Positions 55,979 to 64,000 of a stretch of 64,000 nt of DNA are shown here, one piece after another. Under the pieces are notes generated by a model. That model was not told the DNA's origin. It saw only the letters and a program-made list of their open reading frames with translations, and made no database searches. Numbering within the stretch: the first letter of the stretch is position 1; each line of letters begins with the position of its first letter. This stretch comes from Liolophura sinensis. Its lineage: Eukaryota; Mollusca; Polyplacophora; Chitonida; Chitonidae. The translations under genes and the position numbers were made by a program. Location of the stretch: assembly GCF_032854445.1 (NCBI RefSeq), contig NC_088296.1:4301246-4365245 (forward strand), written 5' to 3'.

Positions 55979-56415
55979 GTTATATTGTAGAGATATCTTG
56001 TACAGGAATATATTGTACAGGGGTGTATTGTCCGGGGATATATTGTCAAGGTATATATTGTCCAGGACTTATCTGGGATATATTTATTTATTTATTCCAT
56101 TGGTGTTTTACACCGTACTCAAGAATATTCCACCTATATGACGGCGGCCAGCAGTATGGTGGGAGGAAACCGGGCAGAGCCTGGGGGAAACCCACGACCA
56201 TCCACAGGTTGCTGGTAGACCTTCCCACGTACGGTCGGAGAGGAAGACAGCATGAGATGGATTTGAACTGACAACAACCTCATTGGTGAGAGGCTCCTGG
56301 GTCATTACGCTGCGTGAGCGCGCTAACTAACTGGGCCACGGAGGCCCCTCCAGGGATATATTGTTCAGAGTTGTATTGTCCAGGGATATATTGTCAAGGT
56401 ATATATTCTCATGGA
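55979..56415. repeat. Short 17-20-bp minisatellite split by a SINE
   Basis: Units such as GGATATATTGTCCAGG occur on both sides (55985-56080 and 56350-56415) of a family 2 SINE at 56078-56347, so the SINE inserted into the array. Confidence 0.8.
56078..56347 (-). mobile_element. Full-length SINE family 2
   Basis: It runs from TTTATTTATTTATTCCATTG to the reversed tRNA-like head GCGCTAACTAACTGGGCCAC, GGAGGCCCC. It retains GGAGGAAACCGGGCAGAGCC, TTGCTGGTAGACCTTCCCAC and the B-box region TTTGAACTGACAACAACC. It is one of the clearest copies. Confidence 0.92.
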
Positions 56416-56487
56416 ATTCAAAAATGTCAAGGGTTGTAACGAAATCGAAATATCGTTAACACATGTACCATGTACAGTGTATATATG

Positions 56488-57015
56488 TCTTCACCTCCCG
56501 ACCCCTCTTCAACTCAACCCGACAACCACATCACATCCCGACCCCTCTTCACCTCAACCCGACACCCACATCAGATCCCGACCCCTCTTCACCTCAACCC
56601 AACACTCCTATCCATCCGACCCTTCTTCACCTCAACCCGACACCCCCATCACATCCCGACCCCTCTTCATCTCAACCCAACACTCCTATCCATCCAACCC
56701 CTCTTCACCTCAACCCGACACCCACATCACATCCCGACCCCTCTTCACCTCAACCCGATGCCCACATCACATCCCGACCCCTCTTCACCTCAACCCGACA
56801 CCCCCATCACATCCCGACCCTTCTTCACCTCAACCCGACACCCCCATCACATCCCGACCCCTCTTCATCTCAACCCAACACTCCTATCCATCCAACCCCT
56901 CTTCACCTCAACCCGACACCCACATCACATCCCGGCCCCTCTTTACCTCAACCCGACACCCCCATCCATCCGACCTCTCTTCATCTCAATCCAACACCAC
57001 CATTCATCCGAGTAT
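56488..57015. repeat. 40-bp C-rich tandem repeat, about 13 copies
   Basis: The unit is CCCGACCCCTCTTCACCTCA, ACCCGACACCCCCATCACAT, with a 34-37-base variant (CAACACTCCTATCCATCC). The plus strand is almost free of G. All three plus frames stay open across it because the unit lacks stop triplets, so the overlapping Pro/Thr/Ser-rich open frames carry no coding evidence. Confidence 0.93.
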
Positions 57016-58080
57016 GCCGACCAATGCAATATATTAGGCTACGATCCAACCCCCAATGCTTGGGCGGGCGCTTTAAGTGAAGAGACTTGTGAGCTGTGTG
57101 ACGAAAAGTCGTGGTTTTCTATGGCCACCCAGTTTTCCATCACCTATAAAACTAACCTCTGTCCTACATTATAAATTAAAATGATATTATACACATTATT
57201 TTTGGCCGCGGCTTTAGAATCCACTCTTTTAGATATATTAATGTAAAAATACATCCTCTTTGTTTTTCTTACTTCGATATAGATATATGCAATGTCTTTA
57301 TCAGGAATTACTAATAGCTTAACACACAGGTTATGTCGTCACTAAAGATAAATGTGTGAGTTAAACTTCATAGTGTATTTGAATATCTAATTCGTCGTAT
57401 AAGAATAAAGTTCCGTTATGCACCGTTCACCCCTCCTCCATACACACAGCTGGTAAGCCATATCGAAATACGGTCTGTATGGATACATTGCCAACGCAAT
57501 AAATATTTGTCGTGTGGACATGACTGTATAAGTGTTTGCGTACGGATTGAACTGTCCTCTTTCCCAGACAAATTGTTTGCCTATTACATGGCACATCGAG
57601 ATTTAGTGATCAAAGGAGCTGCGCACAAGATCTGAATCACGTGGTTACAACAGCATGTGAAAGCTAAATATTTAACCTTGTGGAAAAGCGAAAAAATCCG
57701 GTTTTCACTGAACTGAATGTATTGTGAATATATGAACAGGAATACAGTTGATTTGCTCCGAGTCTCTTCGCAAAGTTACGTAATAACACATTATACGGAT
57801 CTTAAGGATAGATTTGGCTCACAATACTACGAAGAGTGATACGTCAATTTAATAAGGGAAATAGGGCGTTTCTCGTGTGTTTAATCAAGCACGATACAAA
57901 TATCAACCTACATGTTGATATACTCAAACTTTGATCTCAAATTAATAATGCCTATACTGTTATGTATATAGACATTTAAAAAACTGTCGTGTCTAGTTGT
58001 AATATCACAAACTTCAAGGTACTAGAAGAAAACATAAACCGTGCACAGGTTTGAAATGCGTATAGGTTTGAAATTCGTCT
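57016..58080. other. No gene recognised
   Basis: AT-rich unique sequence without repeats or splice-supported exons. Confidence 0.45.

Positions 58081-58082
<2 letters not shown>

Positions 58083-58119
<37 letters not shown>
58083..58119. repeat. ATA trinucleotide microsatellite
   Basis: About 12 uninterrupted ATA units, followed by unique sequence with an A-run at 58270-58284. Confidence 0.97.
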
Positions 58120-58120
<1 letters not shown>

Positions 58121-59384
58121 TATTTTTAGAACTTTTCTACCAGATATAATGTATGTAAAACAGTTGAAGTGATACAGATTCTAACCCATTGGATGATCAA
58201 ATCAAAACATTGTGACAGTTCTAAGTCTGAAGCCCTAGTCACATGGCTTACATTTTCGAGGTCAAGAATAAAAAAAAAAAAAAACCGCAAAAGTTGAGAA
58301 AAAAATTTACCACTTTTTTGTAAGTTAAAGAAAACCACGGAAAAGAATGATGAACAAAAACATGGCCATGTGCCGTGCATATAGGCAGTAGATTATAGGG
58401 AATAACTTACTCCGCGCAGTTGATAGTCTAACCCAGCATTAAATGACCTACTTATTAACGCGCAAAGAATTAGCTATGGTGAATTATTCGGATGGTAAGT
58501 AATAAGACAACTTTGGGCTTAAAAGATCCTCTTTCAGAAAATTTAGAAAATTAATCTGTCGGATCTTGTCGTCTTTCACTATCCAATTCTCCTAGTCACA
58601 TTATACTGACACCTGGTCAACCAGTCGTGTTTCCTTGCACTAACCTTTCAGCAGTATCAATAACAGCTTAAAAATGTGCTTAGCGCAAGGCAGACACTCT
58701 AATCATTAAGCTACTGAAGCTGAGATTGAGCTTCGGTGGTTGAGATTTGCAATTACATATTACAGATCCCAAATATTTACCTATCCCAAATACACATGCA
58801 CGTGCACTGGGTGATCACTTAGGGTCGGGGTCAGAGGTCGGCAAAATCCGGACTTGTCGGCTAACTCCGCAAATGTTTCCCTCTTCTATGTATATATATA
58901 TATATATAGCTATGACATCTTTGTTTGACTGTCGTGACAAATCAAAGGCGTGCGAACGGCGGGTTTTACCCCACGCATTTCCCACACACATTAACATTGC
59001 CCCTCCCTAATTATCGAAATACAAATTTACTTTGATACATCAACGACGATGGGTTCTGTGAATTGTTCTGTATATGGCTTGCTGAGAATACACATAGCCC
59101 GCAAATGTTATAGAGTGGCCTGCTATATATATCGGCTTCTTCACTCTTCTTGCACAATACAGAATAACTGTATAATGAGTTGTGTTCAATGAATGAAACG
59201 TTTTGCATCTTCAATGTCGATCTGTTCAAAACCTGCATGCTTTTTGTGGGACTTGCTGGACTAGAAACTAAATCTTATGCCTTTGGAGATCAGCGCTCGG
59301 AAACTATTCAATCCTTAAAAATGTCGGAAAATGATAGGTAAATCATAAGCAAATTGATCCGATGTTATGAGCCATGGATAGAAA
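58120..59384. other. No gene recognised; family 1-like fragment at 58590-58740
   Basis: 58590-58740 has TCACATTATACTGACACCTG, GTCAACCAGTCGTGTTTCCT and GCGCAAGGCAGACACTCTAA, resembling the tRNA-like half of SINE family 1 and part of the dispersed segment. A short TA run lies at 58893-58909. No exon is supported. Confidence 0.45.
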
Positions 59385-59655
59385 ATATTTATTTGATAGG
59401 TGTTTTACGCCGTACACATGCATATTTTATTTATACGACGGCGACCAGCATTATGGTGGGAAGAAACCGGGCAGAGCCCGGGGGAAACCCATAGCCATCT
59501 GCAGGTTGCTTACAGATCTCCCACGTACGGAGGGATGGTCGTGTGGTTCCCTCGAACTCAACCCATTTTCCTCCCTATATGATAATTCTGGCCGCTGCCG
59601 TATAAGTGATAAATTCCTAAGTAAGGCGTAAAACACCAATCAGGTAAGTAAATAA
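59385..59655. mobile_element. Two SINE family 2 ends in inverted orientation
   Basis: The left arm (TTTATTTGATAGGTGTTTTA to GGGAAACCCATAGCCATC) is followed by a right arm in the opposite direction (CGAACTCAACCCATTTTCCT, GGCCGCTGCCGTATAAGTGA, GGCGTAAAACACCAATCAGG). It resembles the pair at 19400-19715. Confidence 0.75.
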
Positions 59656-60055
59656 ATTTATACCTCGTATTGAATGATATGATATTGTTTCCTTAAATAC
59701 ACGTCTTTTTAGGGGATGTGAATTCTATTGTAAAACTTTGATGTTTTAATAGAATTAAAGCCTGAATTTAACACATAAGCCTACAGTTTCGCTTTGCGTC
59801 AGTGCATATATCAGTGTCTTGAGACCAGTGAAGGTGCTGGTTCGCGTGACACCCGAACCGAAACCACCTGTAGGGTGTTTAGCATCAAAAGATGCCACTC
59901 AGATTGTCTCTTGTGTCCAAGATATTTGTTTTACTCATATTTTAGAACCACATTCATATTATCTTTTTTCATTTAGTTTAAGGCGGCCATAAATATGGGT
60001 GCGTGAAAGACCAATAGAAACCACTGCACTTTGCCATGTACTTGGCATATAAATC
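59656..60055. other. No gene recognised
   Basis: Unique sequence. Confidence 0.4.
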
Positions 60056-60065
60056 CCCTGATTTA

Positions 60066-60245
60066 AAGTCGCCGGTCGCTGTGAGTTCAAGTCCAATTCA
60101 TGCTGGCTTCCTCTCTGGCCGTACGTGGGAAGGTCCATCAGCAACCTGCGGATGGTCGTGGGTTTCTCCCAGGCCCTGCCCGGTTTCCTCCCACCATAAG
60201 TGAAATATTCTTGAGCACGGCTTAAAACTCCAATCAAATAAATAA
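60066..60245 (+). mobile_element. SINE family 2, head-truncated
   Basis: GTCGCTGTGAGTTCAAGTCC, AATTCATGCTGGCTTCCTCT, CAGCAACCTGCGGATGGTCG, CGGTTTCCTCCCACCATAAG, then a short tail. The GCTGGCCGCCGTCG part is deleted. Confidence 0.85.
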
Positions 60246-60429
60246 ATCAAGTAAATTTAAAGTCGCATTCTGCTCTAGCGAGAGCTGGATTTGAACACAT
60301 GCCCCCATAGGTGAAAGGCTAGTTTACTGTACTTAATCAATGCAGATCACATAACTCAACTGTATAATGTCACTGTACAATTAATATTATGATACGTCAG
60401 TTAAGATCACTGGTGTTACTATACTTTAC

Positions 60430-60512
60430 CTCAAATTTCACGCCGCCGTCGTATAAGTGAAATATTCTTGAGTACGGCGTAAAACACCAATCAAATAAAA
60501 AAATAAATCAAA
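60430..60512 (+). mobile_element. 3' end of SINE family 2
   Basis: CACGCCGCCGTCGTATAAGT, GAAATATTCTTGAGTACGGC, GTAAAACACCAATCAAATAA. Very close to the consensus, so a recent truncated insertion. Confidence 0.85.
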
Positions 60513-60663
60513 TTTCACCCATGACCAAGTTTCTTGTTTGGCCTGATTGGAACTTTCTACGAGTTCTATGAGAGGTGTCAGAAATTGTCTTGGATATGGA
60601 TGTTGCGATTATCGACTTGGGGCTCCTCTTTACAGTTTACGTAAACATTTCCAACTGTCTTTG

Positions 60664-61045
60664 ACAGGCCCCGATGGCTCATTTTGTAGAACACCCGCTA
60701 CGGGCCAGGGCGGTAGATACAGAGTGAATCCTGGATCGTGTCACACCTAAGTCCTTTAAAGAGGAAGTTATAGCTTCCTCGTTTGGCCTTCAGCATTAAA
60801 ACTATAGTGCAACGACTGGTTGACTCCGTATCAGTATCGGAGTTCGGGTGTGTCACCTTACTTGCCTTCGGTAAGTCGTCTGAGTGAAACAGTGCTAGAT
60901 AAAGAGCGGCAAACATCCGCCCTGTAACAGGGAGGGGTATTACACGTACATGTACTCTAAGGATTCCTTCGTCGTCATATGACTGAGAAATTGTTCAGTA
61001 TTACGTTAAACCCTAAGCACCCACTCACTCACCCACTCACTCACT
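60664..61045 (+). mobile_element. SINE family 1, with an internal inverted section
   Basis: The head is AGGCCCCGATGGCTCATTTT, then GGGCGGTAGATACAGAGTGA and ATCCTGGATCGTG. The end is TCGTCGTCATATGACTGAGA, ATTACGTTAAACCCTAAGCA and CCCACTCACTC repeats. The middle is longer than in the copy at 33594. Confidence 0.85.
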
Positions 61046-61595
61046 CTATTCTGCTTTGCAACAGATTATTCTGTAACACACATATTCTATTTATTCAACA
61101 TAACTATTCTATTAAACTAATAGGATGTTTTGTTGAACCTGACACAGTATTATCTTATAATAATTGAATATATTCCAGCATCACTCAGACAAACAGATTT
61201 CTGTTAAAATTAACAGTTTAATTTTTTCAATATACTTCGATGTGTATTGAAAACAATCTGTTAAACAATCGCAATCTCATATGATACCTTTGTTGTTTCA
61301 ATTTACAACCTGTGAATTTTGGCTTGTAATCTATGCATCGAAACAGACATTCGTATACTATTAGTCAACCAAGACGGATGTTTGAGGTCAATAATTGAAA
61401 GGCCAATTCCCAAAATGACCTTCAGCACAAACCACCAAAGAACTAAGAAAGTATACAAAGTACGAAATTAGGATGGAATCATGGAAAGAGAAGTAGTCAA
61501 CAGTTTTCAGTGATGATGGAAAGATGGAAGATATGTTCTAGGAGACTGAGTGAAATCAGTATTCAAATCCTGTATCATACAAGTATATATATTTT
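61046..61595. other. No gene recognised
   Basis: Unique AT-rich sequence. No exon seen. Confidence 0.4.
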
Positions 61596-61599
61596 TTGA

Positions 61600-61728
61600 T
61601 TTATTTATTTGATTGGTGTTTTACGCCGTACTCAAGAATATTTCACTTATACGACGGCGGCCAGCATTATGGTGGGTGGAAACCGGGCACAGCCCGGGGG
61701 AAACCCACGACCATCCGCAGGCTTACTA
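61600..61728 (-). mobile_element. 3' half of SINE family 2
   Basis: TTTATTTATTTGATTGGTGT, TTTACGCCGTACTCAAGAAT, ATTTCACTTATACGACGGCG, GAAACCCACGACCATCCGCA. Nearly identical to the consensus. It stops at the CAGG before the tRNA-related half. Confidence 0.9.
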
Positions 61729-61907
61729 GTATATAGGTTGTCGACATAAAATATGTATCTCTGTTGCGCTTTGATTGTAACTGTAAGGCACTACTTTCTG
61801 GCAGGGCGAGTACGGTGTACAGAACAGCCATGAGCGACTGAAATTCTAACCCGGTATTACATGATTGATATTTTCGCTTCCCGACTATATATCTGTGGCG
61901 TACTTAC

Positions 61908-61968
61908 ATGGCGTCCTAAACTCTTCGCTTCTTACTCGGCAAAGATCGGCGTATAGTTCCCACAACAT
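61908..61968 (-). CDS. Possible first coding exon of an unknown gene
   Basis: On the minus strand TTATAAGG lies about 25 bases ahead of an ATG at 61968. A 20-codon frame (MLWELYADLCRVRSEEFRTP) leads to a good donor, CCAT|GTAAGTACG. No matching next exon was recognised and the peptide has no known domain. It may be chance. Confidence 0.18.
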
Positions 61969-61969
61969 G

Positions 61970-63330
61970 GACCAGAGAGTCAGCCTTATAAGTGTTTGAT
62001 TTTGCCTATACCATTTATAAAAACCTTGCTTTATATATGTACTCATACACATATATTTACTGTTAGCTGACGTGCAGCATTCTAACGGTACACGCCCTCT
62101 CAAAATTGGCCTTTTTTTCCCTTTTACCTATTACAAATATGGAAACGTGTTTTGGTCAAAGAGAAATTTTCTCTCGTTGGGTCAGACGGCCTATTTATAC
62201 AAGCACGTGACCCGGGATTCGAATTTCGTCTCTGCTTTCCGCTGTGCCGCAAAAGAAAACATTCCGCGGAAAGTAGATTGACTTGAACGTGAGAACATCA
62301 CATAATCACGAATCTGATGTCACGTTTACAATGCGATTTTACACAAATCCAGTGCAATTTTTTACGTTTCTGGTGAATGCCTCCTATTCCTAACAGAAAA
62401 GCGGAAGAATCAGAGGCGTTGTGATGCGGTTAACTGTTGCGGCCGAGATTTGTTTCTGTTAATATATAGTCTCCGGATTGTTCTGATGCGGCATGGGTCA
62501 GTGGGAGGCGAGGTCCCAAATGGTGTGTGACTAGGGCTAAAGTAGGGCATGCCTGGGTGCGGTTTCTCTATTAGATAGATCCGCCATTCAAAGAGAATAA
62601 AAACCACAAAATAGAGACCATTATTCTGTGTTGTATCATTGCATGACTTACGTACTAAGGTGGCCTTTAAGGTCGTGACAAATTCAGGCAAATAAGCGCC
62701 ATGATTTTAATCTGTTACGGGTTTAGGGCGTGTCATTGTCTATATACTAACATCTATGAAATACGACTTATTTGCTCACTTGGTCTTTAACATGGCCAGC
62801 AGTATTATCAGTATTATGTCGCCGGCTTCTTGTACTTGTATGAGACTAAAAGTCAACACACCAAGGTTTACATCATACATAAATGCTGTTGGTAAAGAGT
62901 ACTGCCTCTCACATATTCAGAGGGGTGGGTCGTGCCAATAGCTCGTACAAAACATTTCAAACCTTAACTGGTTCAACCCCAGCAGTGGTTTTTAGGGATT
63001 TCGCGGACTCAACTGATTGGGATGTTGACAGTTGGTGTGTTCTTTCCACGCCGGTTTGCTCCAGATATGAACGTAGCTAGCGAAATTTTAATAAGCATGG
63101 CGTTCAGTTTTAATCAATTAGTAAATAAATCATATATAATCAGATTATTTAATAAAGTTCAAAACAGAAGATGTCCTGCGGAGACATTGCTGTTTGATGT
63201 AAATGCTATTTTCACAACAAACAGATGCTTCTGTATAAGGAGAGACACACATATCGAAACTCAGTTCTTGAAAATTGTTGATAAAAAGTAGCTCTTGCTC
63301 AACATGGAGAATGAGTATAAGGTGTATGAA
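61970..63330. other. No gene recognised
   Basis: Mostly unique AT-rich sequence with only short, unsupported open frames. Confidence 0.4.
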
Positions 63331-63334
63331 GATT

Positions 63335-63660
63335 CCTAACCACGAAGAGCACTAGGTGTGGGTTCGATCCCGTCCTTGCGAACGGAATTTGTAGATTCTT
63401 TCGCAGTCACGGTTCGAAGGTTGTTTTTTGACAATGAGTAATCGGTTATTTCGCAGTCCAGTCGTCGTTGGAGACCACTTATCATCCATCAGTACTGACG
63501 TATCCGTACGTGGACAAGTTCGTCAGTTACTTGCCAAAGGTCGGGGGTTTTATCCACGCCAAATCAACGCTGGATCCCAAACTTCCGCAAGGCGCTGTCC
63601 CTTCCCAGGTCGATGACGTCAGAGACCACAGTTTACTTGCAGACATCCGGTAACAAGATT
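63335..63660 (+). mobile_element. Probable third-type SINE (tRNA-like head)
   Basis: CTAACCACGAAGAGCACTAG, then GTGGGTTCGATCCCGTC (B-box-like), TTTCGCAGTCACGGTTCGAA, and GTTCGTCAGTTACTTGCCAA, GGTCGGGGGTTTTATCC. The layout matches the weak elements near 11150, 30600 and 32230. Confidence 0.4.
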
Positions 63661-63734
63661 ACAAACATTGTAATTAATACGTCTTTTAGAGCCTTTGGGA
63701 AAATTCTTTTCTATTTATTTATATATATGCAATT

Positions 63735-63872
63735 TATTATTATTATTATTATTATTACTATTATTATTATTATGATTATGATGACGATGGCGATGATGAT
63801 GATGACAATGATGATAACGACGACGACGACGACGATGATGACGACGACGATGACGACGATGATGATGATGAT
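63735..63872. repeat. ATT then GAT/GAC trinucleotide microsatellite
   Basis: ATT repeats change into ATG, then ACG/GAC, then GATGAT units over about 135 bases. Confidence 0.95.
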
Positions 63873-64000
63873 TTACAACCTTCACAAATATTCATCTGGA
63901 TGAAGAAAATAAGTCTATCGTATACAACATAGTAGTTTATGACAATAACTTAATCTATTCTGCCATGACTGGAAGCATTCTGTCAAATTAACGACTTAGA

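Noticed and set aside
56411..57174. Proline/threonine-rich mucin-like gene
   Set aside because: All three plus frames are open across the 40-bp repeat, and no signal peptide or splice structure was found.

Overview
The window is a repeat-rich, intron-rich animal nuclear sequence, most likely from a mollusc and at least from a lophotrochozoan. The evidence is canonical GT-AG introns with matching phases, very long introns packed with minisatellites, and about 30 copies of tRNA-derived SINE-like elements whose 3' ends (TACGGCGTAAAACACCAATC followed by AAATAAAT runs, or CGACGTTAAACCCCAAGC followed by ACTC runs) I associate from memory with mollusc genomes. No CRISPR array, rRNA or intact tRNA gene was seen.

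Four protein genes can be rebuilt exon by exon, all on the minus strand. (1) ZP gene A, 3.2-7.05 kb: signal peptide, zona pellucida (ZP) module and basic tail, with a TATA box and a poly(A) signal, but two one-base reading-frame conflicts. (2) Gene C, 11.6-15.4 kb: a 74-residue secreted cysteine-rich protein whose signal-peptide exon is present four times in tandem. (3) A class A GPCR of 358 residues, 20.2-23.0 kb, with two probable 5' non-coding exons and a TATA box reaching to 27.6 kb. (4) ZP gene B, 41.5-55.3 kb: ten coding exons in perfect phase giving 481 residues, with signal peptide, two EGF-like modules, ZP module, furin-like site, transmembrane helix and short basic tail. ZP genes A and B are diverged paralogues that share most intron positions and phases. 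ZP proteins of this kind form egg coats or apical extracellular layers.

The rest is mobile and tandem DNA. 0.2-1.9 kb and 50.7-52.6 kb are two copies of one 1.7-1.9 kb dispersed segment. 7.7-10.0 kb is a 24-bp minisatellite with a 600-bp higher-order duplication. 11.9-15.0 kb (introns of gene C) holds 61-bp, ACAG, 45-bp and 47-bp arrays. 21.1-22.0 kb (GPCR intron) is a 48-bp array. 25.4-26.0 kb is a foldback element with about 75-bp inverted ends. 35.3-39.6 kb is a 21-bp array carrying two near-identical LTR-like blocks 1,518 bp apart. 39.9-40.7 kb is a 24-bp array. In ZP gene B the larger introns hold a 15-bp array, a 202-bp higher-order array, a Tc1-like transposon and the second copy of the dispersed segment. 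56.5-57.0 kb is a 40-bp array. 57-64 kb holds only SINE fragments and short microsatellites.

Most long open frames in the window are by-products of tandem repeats whose period is a multiple of three, and were not called as genes. Exon coordinates come from reading splice sites, phase and protein similarity by eye, without transcript data.
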